A stretch of 64,000 bases of DNA from Rhizobium sophoriradicis (GCF_003939025.1 NZ_RQIH01000005.1:124001-188000), one strand, 5' to 3'; counted from the first letter of the stretch, positions 1-8,243 are shown. Program-made: numbers and translations. The notes: generated from the sequence alone by a model not told the origin.

Positions 1-770
1 GGAATCATTCGGATTTCAATTGGGAATCCAAATGATTTCGCGACGTTGCGCGGCATGATGCTTGCCCAACGTCCGGTTCTGACATGCGAGAACAGCACGA
101 TCATCGAGTTGGATTCGAGTGTGGGATGCACTGTGGCCCCCGCTTCCGTCAGGTGCCGGTTGATGATGCGCCGGTTCTGCATGTCGGCGGTTAATAGACA
201 AAGCCGAAGATCGCCGACCTCCTTCCAGGTCACGTTGTCGCGATCGGACAGTGGGCTGCCCGCAGCCGTGATCAGGTGATAACGCTCGGCATAGAGGGGA
301 ACACTGGTGACACGTCCGAGCGGCTCATTTTCGAGATAGGTGATACCGGCATCGATCTCGAGATTTTCGAGCATGCTCAGCACCTGCAGCGAATTGCGCG
401 AGACGATCGAGAAGGTGACGCCCGGATGTCGTTCCTGAAAGGGCGTGGTGATGCGCGAAAGCATGGCGAGGGCCGTCGGGATGGCGGCGAGACGAATGTG
501 GCCGGAAAGACCGCGCCGCGCCGCGCGCATTTCCTCGCGCATGGTGCGGGCATCGCCGACGATGCGCCGCGCCCATTCGAGCACGCGCTGCCCCTCCGGC
601 GTCAGCCCCTGATATCGCGACCCGCGCTGCACCAGCATGACGCCGAGCTGATCCTCCAGCTGCCGGATGGCGGCCGAGAGCGTCGGCTGCGAGATCCCGC
701 ATTCCTCCGCGGCGCGGCCGAAATGCTTTTCATTGGCAAGGGCGATGAAGAATTCGAGCTTGTCGATCAT
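1..770 (-). CDS. LysR-family transcriptional regulator, partial
   Basis: The frame starts at ATG (770) and stays open to the left edge, so the C-terminus is missing. The first 60 residues are a LysR helix-turn-helix (FGRAAEECGISQPTLSAAI), followed by the start of the periplasmic-binding-protein-like effector domain. LysR proteins usually have about 300 residues and about 256 are visible here. It reads in the same direction as the ArsR gene 76 bases upstream, so the two could be cotranscribed. Its target genes are probably outside the window. The family is clear; the regulon and effector cannot be told. Confidence 0.88.
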   Translation of the reverse strand, partial: MIDKLEFFIALANEKHFGRAAEECGISQPTLSAAIRQLEDQLGVMLVQRGSRYQGLTPEGQRVLEWARRIVGDARTMREEMRAARRGLSGHIRLAAIPTALAMLSRITTPFQERHPGVTFSIVSRNSLQVLSMLENLEIDAGITYLENEPLGRVTSVPLYAERYHLITAAGSPLSDRDNVTWKEVGDLRLCLLTADMQNRRIINRHLTEAGATVHPTLESNSMIVLFSHVRTGRWASIMPRNVAKSFGFPIEIRMI

Positions 771-846
771 CCGGTCTCCCGATCCGGCGTGAGGTCATCC
801 GGATCCAGCCCATCCTCGTGCGCAGCCGCCGCGCTACGCGACATGC

Positions 847-1188
847 TTAACCGTTTTCGGCAGCCGGAAAAAGATCGAACAGCGATTCGAGGAAGGCGAG
901 CACACTGAGATCGCCGATGCTGTAATAAACCAGCCTGCCTTCGCGGCGTGTATTGACCAGACCTACAAGCCTCAGGCGCGCAAGCTGCTGCGAGACCATT
1001 GCCTGTTGAATGCCGAGAATAGTCTCGATTTCACCGACCGTCCGCTCCTCATTCGCTAATATGCAGAGAATCAGAAGTCGGGTCTGGTGCGCCAGCGCTT
1101 TCAGCAGATCGCTCGCCTCGTGGGCTTTTCCAGCGAGTTTGTGCAAGTCCTGGCCGGACATCCCCGGCTCGGGTTTGGGCAACGGCAT
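847..1188 (-). CDS. ArsR/SmtB-family winged-helix regulator
   Basis: This is a 113-residue protein of normal ArsR size. The winged helix spans about residues 25-95, with LKALAHQTRLLILCIL leading into the recognition helix region (IQQAMVSQQLARLRLVGLV) and the wing (RREGRLVYYSIGD). No CxC metal site of the classical ArsR or SmtB kind is visible, so the signal may be redox or a small molecule, as in BigR/SoxR-type ArsR proteins; this is inference. An internal ATG at 1161 is an alternative start. It sits 102 bases downstream of the short-chain dehydrogenase on the same strand. Confidence 0.85.
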   Translation of the reverse strand: MPLPKPEPGMSGQDLHKLAGKAHEASDLLKALAHQTRLLILCILANEERTVGEIETILGIQQAMVSQQLARLRLVGLVNTRREGRLVYYSIGDLSVLAFLESLFDLFPAAENG

Positions 1189-1290
1189 TCGGTATCTCGG
1201 AAGGAAGCACTGAGGTAGATCAGTACAATAGCATATTCACACAAGCGAATTATTCCAAAGTAACGAAATGCCAAAAAAAGTCCAAGCAAA

Positions 1291-2115
1291 TCAGCAGATA
1301 AGCTGGCCGCCATTGATCTCGATCACCTGACCGGTGATGTAGCCCGAAAGCAAAGGGGCGGCCAGAAAGAGATAGGCGGGGGCACAATCCTCCGCCGTGC
1401 CGAGCCGCTGTAAGGGTATGGTCTTCTTCGTCTGCTCCAACTTTTCGCGGGAGGAATAGCGCTCATGGAAATCCGTCTCGATCGTTCCCGGCGAGACGCA
1501 GTTGACCCGGATGCCATCCGGCGCCAGCTCACGGGCAAGCGCCTTGGAATAGGTGGAAACGAAGGCTTTCGAGGCCGAATAGACCGAAGAACCGGGACTG
1601 CCGCCGGTCAGCGCTGAAATCGAAACGGTGTTGACGATGGCCGCGCCTTCGGCCGCCTTCAATGCCGGCAACAGCGCCCGGGTCAGCGCCACCACCGACG
1701 TCTGGTTCAGCCGCACGATCGCTTCATAATCTGCGTCCGTCAGCGTCGCAGCCGGAAAACGGCCGAGCATGGTGCCGGCATTGTTGACGAGCACATGCAC
1801 CTTGTCGAAAAAGGCGAGGGCATCCTCCGCAAATTGCGCGGCGCCGCCGACGGCGGTGAAATCGGCGTGCAGCAACAGCGCCCGTCTTTCCGATTCGGCC
1901 GTCAGCAGGAAATCCGGCAGATCCCGTCCAGGTTTGCGGCCGGTATGGACGATCACCTTCGCGCCGCAATCCAGGAACTGGCGGGCCACCTCGAGGCCGA
2001 TACCCCGGCCGGCGCCGGTGACGACGACATTGCGATTTTCGAATAGTCTCGGATGGAACACGAAGCCGTCCTCCTCGCGGACAATGCCGCCGGTTGCGCC
2101 CTTCGCCCTTAACAT
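1291..2115 (-). CDS. SDR-family NAD(P)-dependent oxidoreductase
   Basis: A classical short-chain dehydrogenase of 274 residues. The Rossmann nucleotide-binding motif TGAGRGIG lies at about residues 33-40, NNAG at about 112-115, and the catalytic Tyr-x-x-x-Lys is in YSASK, preceded by the catalytic Ser region (VSISALTGG). The C-terminus ends in the usual SDR strand ITGQVIEINGGQLIC. The first 27 residues before the Rossmann strand are longer than usual, so the true start may lie downstream of the ATG at 2115, which has a poor ribosome site. The substrate is unknown. Confidence 0.87.
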   Translation of the reverse strand: MLRAKGATGGIVREEDGFVFHPRLFENRNVVVTGAGRGIGLEVARQFLDCGAKVIVHTGRKPGRDLPDFLLTAESERRALLLHADFTAVGGAAQFAEDALAFFDKVHVLVNNAGTMLGRFPAATLTDADYEAIVRLNQTSVVALTRALLPALKAAEGAAIVNTVSISALTGGSPGSSVYSASKAFVSTYSKALARELAPDGIRVNCVSPGTIETDFHERYSSREKLEQTKKTIPLQRLGTAEDCAPAYLFLAAPLLSGYITGQVIEINGGQLIC

Positions 2116-2177
2116 ATGAGCGCGCCGGCCGAAAGAAAGGCATGCACCGATCTTTCCGCCGGAGACCTCGGGAAAGC

Positions 2178-2648
2178 TCAGCTTTCGTTCTCGTTCTCCA
2201 GTAGCCGCGCACCCGGCCCTTCTTCGCCAAGCCGATCGCAGGGATTGCGCAACGGACAGCTCTCGATCGACAGGCAGCCGCAGCCGATGCAGCCGGTCAG
2301 GCGGTCGCGCAGCAGGCTGAGCCGTCTGATTCGCTCGTCGAGTTCATTCTTCCAGCGCGCCGACAGCGTCTGCCAGTCGGCAACCGTCGGTGTGCGCCCC
2401 TGCGGCAGAGAGGCGAACGCCGTCTGGATTTCTAAGAGCGGAATGCCGACACGCTGCGCCACTTTGATGATGCCGAGCCGGCGAAGCACGTCACGTCCGT
2501 AGCGCCGCTGATTGCCGCGTGTACGGATGCTGGAGATCAGCCCCTTGGCCTCATAGAAATGCAGCGCCGAAACGGCAAGACCACTGCGTTCCGCCACTTC
2601 GCCAACCGTCAGAAGCCTGCCGAGCGGCGTTGCAGAAATCGTATCCAT
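2178..2648 (-). CDS. soxR: SoxR, redox-sensing MerR-family regulator
   Basis: A 156-residue protein, matching the usual SoxR length. The N-terminal MerR helix-turn-helix begins [22 protein letters not shown]. The [2Fe-2S] ligands are Cys120, Cys123, Cys125 and Cys131 in [12 protein letters not shown], which is diagnostic of SoxR. The start is ATG 2648; the frame remains open further upstream but that stretch lacks MerR sequence. SoxR is oxidised by redox-cycling compounds or superoxide and then activates target promoters by untwisting an overlong spacer. A matching SoxR box lies directly upstream at 2660-2677, so autoregulation is likely. Confidence 0.95.
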   Translation of the reverse strand: MDTISATPLGRLLTVGEVAERSGLAVSALHFYEAKGLISSIRTRGNQRRYGRDVLRRLGIIKVAQRVGIPLLEIQTAFASLPQGRTPTVADWQTLSARWKNELDERIRRLSLLRDRLTGCIGCGCLSIESCPLRNPCDRLGEEGPGARLLENENES

Positions 2649-2655
2649 CACCCTC

Positions 2656-2686
2656 TTGACCTCAATATTAGTTGAGGTTTTATAAG
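2656..2686 (+). promoter_or_regulatory. SoxR box in a 19-bp-spacer promoter
   Basis: CCTCAATATTAGTTGAGG (2660-2677) is an 18-bp dyad with the same CCTCAA...TTGAGG arms as the known SoxR operator. It is framed on the plus strand by TTGACC (2656-2661) and TATAAG (2681-2686), separated by 19 bp, the overlong spacer typical of MerR-family activated promoters. The promoter therefore fires away from soxR. Binding here would also cover soxR's own upstream region. Confidence 0.82.
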
Positions 2687-2692
2687 GCCTAC

Positions 2693-2890
2693 TCCACCGG
2701 TCGTAAAGCAGGAAGAGGCGACGCGCGATCACCAGGCGATAACAGGCCGAAATCATGGCGCCGGCATTTGCGGCCCTCGCACCGGCCGCGTCCTGCAATA
2801 GAGAGCCGCCCAAGACGAGCTCGGGTTCCGTTCCCGGCAGGTACGGAACCTCGGAAAACACCCGGACAGAACTCCGTCCGGGTGTTTTTT
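2693..2890 (+). ncRNA. candidate SoxR-activated small RNA
   Basis: The start is inferred from the -10 element at 2681-2686 and the end from the terminator at 2857-2890, giving about 200 nt. No frame inside this interval has both a ribosome site and a stop before the terminator. A stable hairpin, GGTTCCGT (2824-2831) pairing with ACGGAACC (2843-2850), stands just before the terminator, and the loops expose pyrimidine-rich bases (TCCCGG, ACTCC). These are features of trans-acting small RNAs, but the transcript itself is inferred. Confidence 0.45.
2857..2890 (+). terminator. rho-independent terminator
   Basis: AACACCCGGAC (2857-2867) pairs perfectly with GTCCGGGTGTT (2876-2886) around an 8-base loop and runs into six T residues (2885-2890). 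This is one of the strongest terminator structures in the window. It separates the SoxR-box promoter from the thiamine riboswitch unit. Confidence 0.88.
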
Positions 2891-2979
2891 CGCCTCTGCG
2901 GTTCGGTTCCGACCGGACGAACGGGATCGTGATTTTGCGGTTGCGGTAAGAAAACCTGGATGATAGTTTTCGCCGAAAT

Positions 2980-3072
2980 CACAGGGGAGCTCCGTGTCGC
3001 CGGGGCTGAGATGAGAAGCGCAAGCCTCCGGACCCTTCAAAGCTGATCTGGGTAATGCCAGCGGAGCGAGGT
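2980..3072 (+). promoter_or_regulatory. TPP riboswitch (THI element)
   Basis: The conserved aptamer blocks occur in the right order and spacing: GGGGAGC (2984-2990), GGGGCTGAGATGAGA beginning at 3002, GACCCTTCAAAGCTGATCTGG from about 3031, and GGTAATGCCAGCGGAGCGAGG at the 3' end. The last block contains GAGCGAGG, which doubles as the ribosome site for the leader frame starting at 3077. Sequestration of that site by TPP-bound aptamer would turn off translation, as known for rhizobial thiC. It controls the pyrimidine-precursor transporter downstream. Confidence 0.95.
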
Positions 3073-3076
3073 TCAG

Positions 3077-3277
3077 ATGTTTCCGAGCGCACAAGTGTCA
3101 CCCTGGCCGATGTCCGGCGGCTTCCCCGGCACCATTCTCGATGTCTTCGACAGGTTTGCGTATCTGCGCCGCCGCGCGACTATTCAAGCGCGCAAAGGAG
3201 GCTGCGGCGCTTTGAATTGCTGCATGACCTTGGATCGATTCCGATTTGAAGACTCATGCAGCCGGACGAAAGCCTGA
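3077..3277 (+). CDS. 66-codon leader ORF after the TPP riboswitch
   Basis: The ATG at 3077 follows GAGG (3067-3070) at a 6-base spacing, and this ribosome site lies within the 3' end of the TPP aptamer. The frame ends at TGA 3275-3277, overlapping the thiX ATG at 3256 by 22 bases. I recognise no domain; it is rich in Arg and Cys towards the C-terminus and has no membrane segment. thiX itself lacks a good ribosome site, so the likely role is to pass riboswitch control to thiX by translational coupling. It could also be a gene remnant. Confidence 0.45.
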   Translation: MFPSAQVSPWPMSGGFPGTILDVFDRFAYLRRRATIQARKGGCGALNCCMTLDRFRFEDSCSRTKA

Positions 3278-4095
3278 AATCGACGTTGATGACATCGCCA
3301 CCACCATCGGATTCGCGTCTTGCCGCGCTCGGTGCCGGCCTGTACCGGGCGATCCCGGCCCTGCTCGCCGGTTTTGTCTTTCTGGCCGCATGGGAAATTT
3401 ATGTCGATCTTTCCGGCATCAAACCATCCATCCTGCCAGCACCTTCGCGTATCCTTACCCAAGGCTGGCTGAACCGCGAAGCGTTAATATCAAACACCTG
3501 GCCGACGCTCGGCGCCACACTCGGCGGCTTCGCCCTGTCGCTCGCCTTCGCTTTCGTCTCGTCGATCCTGATGGATTTCATGCCCTCCATGCGCCGGGCG
3601 TTGCTGCCGATCTTCATTGGCAGCCAGACCCTGCCGCTGGTGGCGATCGCCCCGCTCGTCGTTCTCTGGTTCGGATTCGGCCTGTTGCCGAAGATATTGT
3701 TGGTAGCGCTCGTCACCTTCTTCCCGCTGCTCGTCGCCCTGCTGCAGGGTTATGAGGCGACCGACCGCGACATCGCTGAACTCTTGAACTCGATGAAGGC
3801 AAGCCGCTGGCGCATTTTCCGCCTGGCCCGGCTTCCCTCCTCGCTGCCCTATTTTTTCGCCGGCCTCAGGATCTCGATCACCTATGCCGTCGTTGGCGCG
3901 ATCTTTGCCGAATATGCGGGAGCCGCGCGCGGCCTCGGCATCTATATCCTCAACGCCAAGAACAATTTCCGGCCGGATCTCGTCCTCGCCGCCGTCGTCG
4001 TCAGCGCCGTGCTGACACTCTGCCTCTTCGCAGTGACGCTGATGATCGAGCGTCTCGTCATGCCCTGGCAACCGTCCGGGGAGCGCCGCCGATGA
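3256..4095 (+). CDS. thiX: ABC transporter permease for a thiamine precursor (ThiX-like)
   Basis: A BPD-type inner-membrane permease of 279 residues with about six helices, starting near residue 32 (IPALLAGFVFLAAWEIYVDL). The cytoplasmic EAA loop is around ELLNSMKASRWRIFRLARLP. It belongs to the SsuC/TauC/ThiX group. The ATG at 3256 overlaps the leader frame, and an internal ATG at 3289 is another possible start; neither has a strong ribosome site. It overlaps thiZ by ATGA. TPP riboswitch control and the NMT1-type binding protein make a pyrimidine precursor (HMP or its formylamino form) the likely cargo. Confidence 0.9.
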   Translation: MQPDESLKSTLMTSPPPSDSRLAALGAGLYRAIPALLAGFVFLAAWEIYVDLSGIKPSILPAPSRILTQGWLNREALISNTWPTLGATLGGFALSLAFAFVSSILMDFMPSMRRALLPIFIGSQTLPLVAIAPLVVLWFGFGLLPKILLVALVTFFPLLVALLQGYEATDRDIAELLNSMKASRWRIFRLARLPSSLPYFFAGLRISITYAVVGAIFAEYAGAARGLGIYILNAKNNFRPDLVLAAVVVSAVLTLCLFAVTLMIERLVMPWQPSGERRR

Positions 4096-4904
4096 CCGAT
4101 GAACTGGTCGAACTGCGTAAGATTTCGAAAACCTTCGACGGCATGCAGGTGCTCGGCGATATTTCGCTCGCGGTCGCAAGCGGCGAGTTCGTTTCGATCG
4201 TCGGCCCCTCCGGCTCCGGAAAATCGACGGTGCTTCGATTGCTGACCCAGGCGCTGCGACCCGATTCCGGCGCCCTGCTGTTCAAGGGCGCGCCCCTCGA
4301 ACAGACGCCGCATTCCTTCGCCTTCATGCCGCAACGCGATGCGCTGATGCCCTGGCGCCGGATCATCGACAATGCCGCACTCGGCCTGGAGGTGCGCGGC
4401 ATGAGCCGCCGCGCCGCCCGCGCCACGGTGGCGCCGCTGTTCGAGCACTTCGGCCTTGCCGGCTTCGAACACCATTATCCCGCCGAACTTTCCGGCGGCA
4501 TGCGCCAGCGCGCCGCGCTGTTGCGCACCGTCGTCCAGAGCCAGGACATGCTGCTCCTCGACGAGCCTTTCGGCGCGCTGGACGCGCTGACACGCATGCA
4601 GATCCAGGAATGGCTGCAGGGCATGTGGACGCAACATCGCTGGACGGCCTTGTTGATCACCCACGATGTTCGCGAGGCGGTATTCCTCTCCGACCGGATC
4701 TACGTGCTATCGGCCCGCCCGGCGCGTATCATCCGCCAATTCCGCGTTCCCCTGCCCCGCCCGAGAAGCATCGCCGATCTCGGCTCGCCGGCGGCCCAGG
4801 CGATCGAGACCGAAATCCTGCAAACCCTGCTTCATCCGCTAGAACAGGATGATTTTAGGCCGGTCGGCCCAAATTCCGAATCCCGTTCTGATTTAAAGAG
4901 TTAG
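4092..4904 (+). CDS. thiZ: ABC transporter ATP-binding protein for a thiamine precursor (ThiZ-like)
   Basis: Walker A is GPSGSGKST (residues 38-46), the signature motif is LSGGMRQR, and Walker B is LLLDEP followed by the D-loop (GALDALTR) and the switch His in ITHDVREA. It energises the ThiX permease in the cytoplasm. The start codon overlaps the thiX stop (ATGA). The last 20 codons, from the Glu-Gln-Asp-Asp stretch to Lys-Ser-stop, lie inside a RIME-like palindromic repeat (from 4841), so the repeat has replaced or extended the native C-terminus and supplies the stop codon. Confidence 0.92.
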   Translation: MTDELVELRKISKTFDGMQVLGDISLAVASGEFVSIVGPSGSGKSTVLRLLTQALRPDSGALLFKGAPLEQTPHSFAFMPQRDALMPWRRIIDNAALGLEVRGMSRRAARATVAPLFEHFGLAGFEHHYPAELSGGMRQRAALLRTVVQSQDMLLLDEPFGALDALTRMQIQEWLQGMWTQHRWTALLITHDVREAVFLSDRIYVLSARPARIIRQFRVPLPRPRSIADLGSPAAQAIETEILQTLLHPLEQDDFRPVGPNSESRSDLKS

Positions 4905-4952
4905 AGCATGACGTTGTCCGAAGACCGCTCACCTTTTCGGCATTATGCTCTA
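4841..4952. repeat. RIME1-like mosaic palindromic element
   Basis: Two adjacent imperfect palindromes: AGAACAGGAT...CCCGTTCT (4841-4889) and TAGAGCAT...ATGCTCTA (4902-4952), joined by a short AT-rich link. Total length is about 112 bases, close to the 108 bases I recall for rhizobial RIME1. The second palindrome and the link (TAAAGAGTTAGAGCATGA) recur at 59772-59832. The first half is translated as the end of ThiZ; the second half fills the thiZ-thiY gap, where its RNA hairpin could affect the mRNA ratio. Confidence 0.8.
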
Positions 4953-4971
4953 GAGACCTGAGGAGGTCACC

Positions 4972-5982
4972 ATGCTGCTTCTCACCCGTCGACAGACGAT
5001 CCTCGCCGCCCTCGCGACAAGCCTCGCCGGCCGCACCGCCTACGCCCAGTCAGCGCCGGCAAAGGTTCGCATTGCGCTCGACTGGACGCCCAACACCAAC
5101 CATATCGGCATCTATGTCGCCAAGGCGAAGGGCTTCTATGCGGCCGCCGGACTCGATGTCGAAATTCTACCCTTTACCGATACCAGCGCCGGCACGCTGG
5201 TGTCGAACGGGGTTGCCGATTTCGGCATTAGTAGCGAGATCGAGGCCATGACGCAGCGCGCCGGCGGCGGTGACGTGAAGATGGTCTATGGCGTCGTCCA
5301 GACCGAAACCGCGCGCCTGATCTACAAGGGCGGACGCGACGACATCAAGCGCCCAAAGGATCTCGACGGCAAGACCTATGGCGGCTTCGGCGGCACCTGG
5401 GAGAGCGCGCTGGTCTCCGCGATGATCCGCAATGACGGCGGCACGGGCGACGTCAAAACCGTCACCCTCGGCACCTCCGCCTACGAGGCGCTGGACAATG
5501 GCTCAATCGATTTCACGCTGGAGATCTACACCTGGGAAGGCATCGCCGCCGAACTGGAAAACCGCAAGATCGGCCGCTTCCACTATTCCGATTACGGTAT
5601 TCCCGACGAGCAGACGACGGTCATCGTCTCCAGCGACGCCTATCTCTCGGCCAGCCGGGAACACGCCCGCGCCTTTATCCAGGCGACGCGCCAGGGTTAT
5701 GCCTACTCCGTCGACCATCCCGACGAAGCCTGCGAACTGCTGATTTCCAACAGCAATGGCGCACTGATGAATACGGAACTGGTAAAGGCGTCCCAGAAGG
5801 CATTGATCGATGGGCATTTCCTCAAATCCGAGGCCGGCGTGATCGGCACAATCGATCCGGCGAAGGCCGATGCCATCGGCGCCTTCCTGCTCGAGAACGG
5901 CATCCTGGTCGATGCGAATGGCGCAAAGCTCAAGGAGAAGCCGGACTTTTCCACCTATTATACCAACGAACTTCTCGGCTGA
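4972..5982 (+). CDS. thiY: ABC transporter substrate-binding protein, NMT1/THI5-like (ThiY)
   Basis: A 336-residue periplasmic protein. The N-terminus has a twin-Arg-like charged start and hydrophobic core ending in ALA-type cleavage near TAYAQS (about residue 26). The mature part begins VRIALDWTPNTNHIGIYVAK, the hallmark of NMT1/THI5 pyrimidine-binding proteins. An excellent ribosome site, GAGGAGGT, precedes ATG 4972. As the third gene of the TPP-controlled operon it should bind formylaminopyrimidine or HMP. Ligand identity is inferred from family and riboswitch. Confidence 0.92.
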   Translation: MLLLTRRQTILAALATSLAGRTAYAQSAPAKVRIALDWTPNTNHIGIYVAKAKGFYAAAGLDVEILPFTDTSAGTLVSNGVADFGISSEIEAMTQRAGGGDVKMVYGVVQTETARLIYKGGRDDIKRPKDLDGKTYGGFGGTWESALVSAMIRNDGGTGDVKTVTLGTSAYEALDNGSIDFTLEIYTWEGIAAELENRKIGRFHYSDYGIPDEQTTVIVSSDAYLSASREHARAFIQATRQGYAYSVDHPDEACELLISNSNGALMNTELVKASQKALIDGHFLKSEAGVIGTIDPAKADAIGAFLLENGILVDANGAKLKEKPDFSTYYTNELLG

Positions 5983-6070
5983 ACCCGTCCCGGCCTTGCC
6001 CGAAGCGGGGTTCCACGGCAAGCTTTTGCTTGGTGCGGTTTGAGCCGGATCGGGCAGGGTGAGGAACGAC

Positions 6071-7291
6071 ATGCGACCACAGGAGAGGCTGGCCGGAGCG
6101 GACTTTCTGCGCGCGACGGCCTGCCTGCTGGTGCTTGCTCATCATCTCGCGCTCCGGCTGGATATGCGCCGAATTCCCGATGAATTGGCACCGGCGGCGC
6201 ATATTCTCCGCTTCGGCAATTTCGGCGTCGCCATTTTCTTCGTGCTCAGCGGCTTTCTTCTGGCCCGGCCTTTCTGGCGCGCGCTCGATGCCGGCAGCGA
6301 CATGCCGAGTCTTGCCAGCTATGCCATCCGCAGGGCGGCGCGGATTGCCCCCGGCTTCTGGGTCGCCGCCACCGTCGGCTTTATGGTCAGCCTGACGCTG
6401 CTTGCCGTGCCGCTGACACCGGAGCTTGCAATTCGCTATGTTTCCGGAATGCTGTTCATGAGCCAATGGCATTGGCGCACGTTTTTCCCTGTCGAAGCCG
6501 ACGGACCGCTCTGGTCCATCCCCTTCGAGGTCACCAGCTATGTGCTTCTGCCGGGCTGCTTTTTCCTCTTGTTTCGCCTGCCGCGGCTGCGGCACCGCCG
6601 GTTGCTGGCCCGTTCCGCCTGGCTCTGCGTCATTGCCGTCGTCCTCATTGCCCATCTGGCGATCCTCAGGTTCTTCGCGCTGGACGACATCGGGCGGGGC
6701 TGGGCCTATGGCCTGCAGGGCGGGGCGAAGGAATGGATGCCCAACTACAATCCGATCGCCTTCTTCGCCCTCTTCGCGCTCGGCGCGCTTGCCGCCGGCA
6801 TCGACGTTATGCTGCCTGCAAGGCGTTCCTTCTGGTTCGATGCCGCAGCACTTCTCGCTTTATCCATTGCCGGCTACCGCCTCGCCATATCGCCAGGCGG
6901 TTCGGCCGAGGCTTACGGCTGGCTAGACATCCCCTACGGATTTCCGGTCTTTCCGCTGGCGATCGCAACCGCACTCGTATCGCTCTGCCATTCGCATCGC
7001 CTCGGCAGGTTGCTCGACAACGCTCCCGTCCGCTACGTCGCCAAGATCTCGTTCGGCATTTATATCTGGCAGGAGATCATCCTGACATTGATCCAGAAAC
7101 TCGACCCCGGTTCGTTCGGCGCTTCCTCGGACAATGTCGTCATCGGCTGGCTGCAATCCTGCGCACTGACGGCGGCGCTTGTCCTTCTGGTGGCAAGTCT
7201 CAGCTACCATCTGCTGGAACGACCGGCGATCGAATTCGGAAACCGTCTGACATCTCGCCCACCCGATCGGGCTACTCCTTTTAAAGTATAA
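6071..7291 (+). CDS. acyltransferase 3 family membrane protein
   Basis: About ten hydrophobic segments and the family's early His-rich motif (LAHHLALRLDM) and FFVLSGFLLARPFW near residues 20-75 identify an OafA/YrhL-type acyltransferase 3. Such enzymes move acetyl or other acyl groups onto surface polysaccharides or modify exported molecules. The ATG at 6071 is preferred over a GTG at 6059 because GAGG (6061-6064) is well placed before it; this gives 406 residues. It is followed by a sugar transferase gene on the same strand, so a surface-glycan role is plausible, though the acceptor is unknown. Confidence 0.88.
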   Translation: MRPQERLAGADFLRATACLLVLAHHLALRLDMRRIPDELAPAAHILRFGNFGVAIFFVLSGFLLARPFWRALDAGSDMPSLASYAIRRAARIAPGFWVAATVGFMVSLTLLAVPLTPELAIRYVSGMLFMSQWHWRTFFPVEADGPLWSIPFEVTSYVLLPGCFFLLFRLPRLRHRRLLARSAWLCVIAVVLIAHLAILRFFALDDIGRGWAYGLQGGAKEWMPNYNPIAFFALFALGALAAGIDVMLPARRSFWFDAAALLALSIAGYRLAISPGGSAEAYGWLDIPYGFPVFPLAIATALVSLCHSHRLGRLLDNAPVRYVAKISFGIYIWQEIILTLIQKLDPGSFGASSDNVVIGWLQSCALTAALVLLVASLSYHLLERPAIEFGNRLTSRPPDRATPFKV

Positions 7292-7458
7292 TATTGTTTT
7301 CGCCTCAACTATAGGCATTAAGGTTAACCAGGAATACTCCCATTTTTGGTGTCTCCAGGGTTAGCGATTTGTTAATTATGACGATGACAAACCTTACCTG
7401 AGCATGTATTTGTCTCCACACAGTTCAGAATTGCATCTAAACTTGTGGGCCTTGCTTA

Positions 7459-8196
7459 ATGTATGCTTTTACTTCGAAGACGAGTTCACGCTTCGATCCG
7501 TCTCAGCGTCAGACCAAAACCAGGACCCTGGTCATAGCGAATTCCAACATTCGCCAGCCGGAGAGCTTTGCCAATGGCAAAGCAAAGCCGGCACTGCGGT
7601 TGGCCGTGAAACGGCTGATCGACATCGTCATCTCGGCCAGCGCCCTCCTCGTGCTGGCGCCGCTTTTTCTGGCGATCGCTCTCTTCATCAAGCTCGACGA
7701 TGGCGGTCCGGTGTTCTTCCGCCAGATCCGCTGGGGCCTGAACGGCCGGAAGATCAACGTCTTCAAATTCCGCTCGATGCGGGCGGAAGCTTGCGATCCC
7801 AGCGGCGTCCAGCAGACCGTCAAGGGCGACGTCAGGATGACCGCCATCGGCGCAATGCTCCGCAGGACCAATATCGACGAACTGCCGCAACTGCTGAACG
7901 TCCTCAAGGGCGAGATGTCCCTGGTCGGCCCACGCTGCCATGCCATCAACATGCGCGCAGCCGGCAGGCTCTACGAGGAAGTGGTGCCGAACTACCACCA
8001 GCGACACGTCATGCGCCCCGGCATCACCGGCCTCGCGCAAACACGCGGCTGGCGCGGCCCGACGACAAGGCCGCTGGCAGCTCGGGCCCGCATCGCCTGT
8101 GATATCTATTATGTCAAGAATTTCAGCCTGCTGCTCGACCTGAAGATCCTGTTCAAGACACTGATCATCGAGCTACGCGGCGGCACCGGCTTCTGA
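7459..8196 (+). CDS. bacterial sugar transferase (exopolysaccharide-type glycosyl-1-phosphate transferase)
   Basis: A 245-residue protein of the PssA/ExoY/WcaJ C-terminal type. After about 45 polar residues there is one membrane segment (ISASALLVLAPLFLAIALFIKL), then the conserved core: VFFRQIRWGLNGRKINVFKFRSM, the DELPQLLNVLKGEMSLVGPR motif, and RPGITGLAQTRGW. These enzymes attach the first sugar phosphate to undecaprenyl phosphate. It is shorter than WcaJ because it lacks the N-terminal domain. The 167-base region upstream (7292-7458) carries no gene and probably its promoter. The polysaccharide made is not identifiable here. Confidence 0.92.
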   Translation: MYAFTSKTSSRFDPSQRQTKTRTLVIANSNIRQPESFANGKAKPALRLAVKRLIDIVISASALLVLAPLFLAIALFIKLDDGGPVFFRQIRWGLNGRKINVFKFRSMRAEACDPSGVQQTVKGDVRMTAIGAMLRRTNIDELPQLLNVLKGEMSLVGPRCHAINMRAAGRLYEEVVPNYHQRHVMRPGITGLAQTRGWRGPTTRPLAARARIACDIYYVKNFSLLLDLKILFKTLIIELRGGTGF

Positions 8197-8243
8197 GACG
8201 CTGCGACAAGCTGCGGCTGCATGATCCGCCAGCAGCTCAGGCG

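Noticed and set aside
847..1188. ArsR gene considered as nolR
   Set aside because: The recognition helix and ends do not match NolR as I remember it; only the ArsR family is supported.
2755..2949. 64-codon frame downstream of the SoxR-box promoter, considered as the SoxR target
   Set aside because: It reads straight through a perfect rho-independent terminator, has no ribosome site and no recognisable sequence.
7459..8196. Sugar transferase considered as pssA/exoY
   Set aside because: The core fits the family but the N-terminus and setting do not identify the main exopolysaccharide enzyme; no symbol given.
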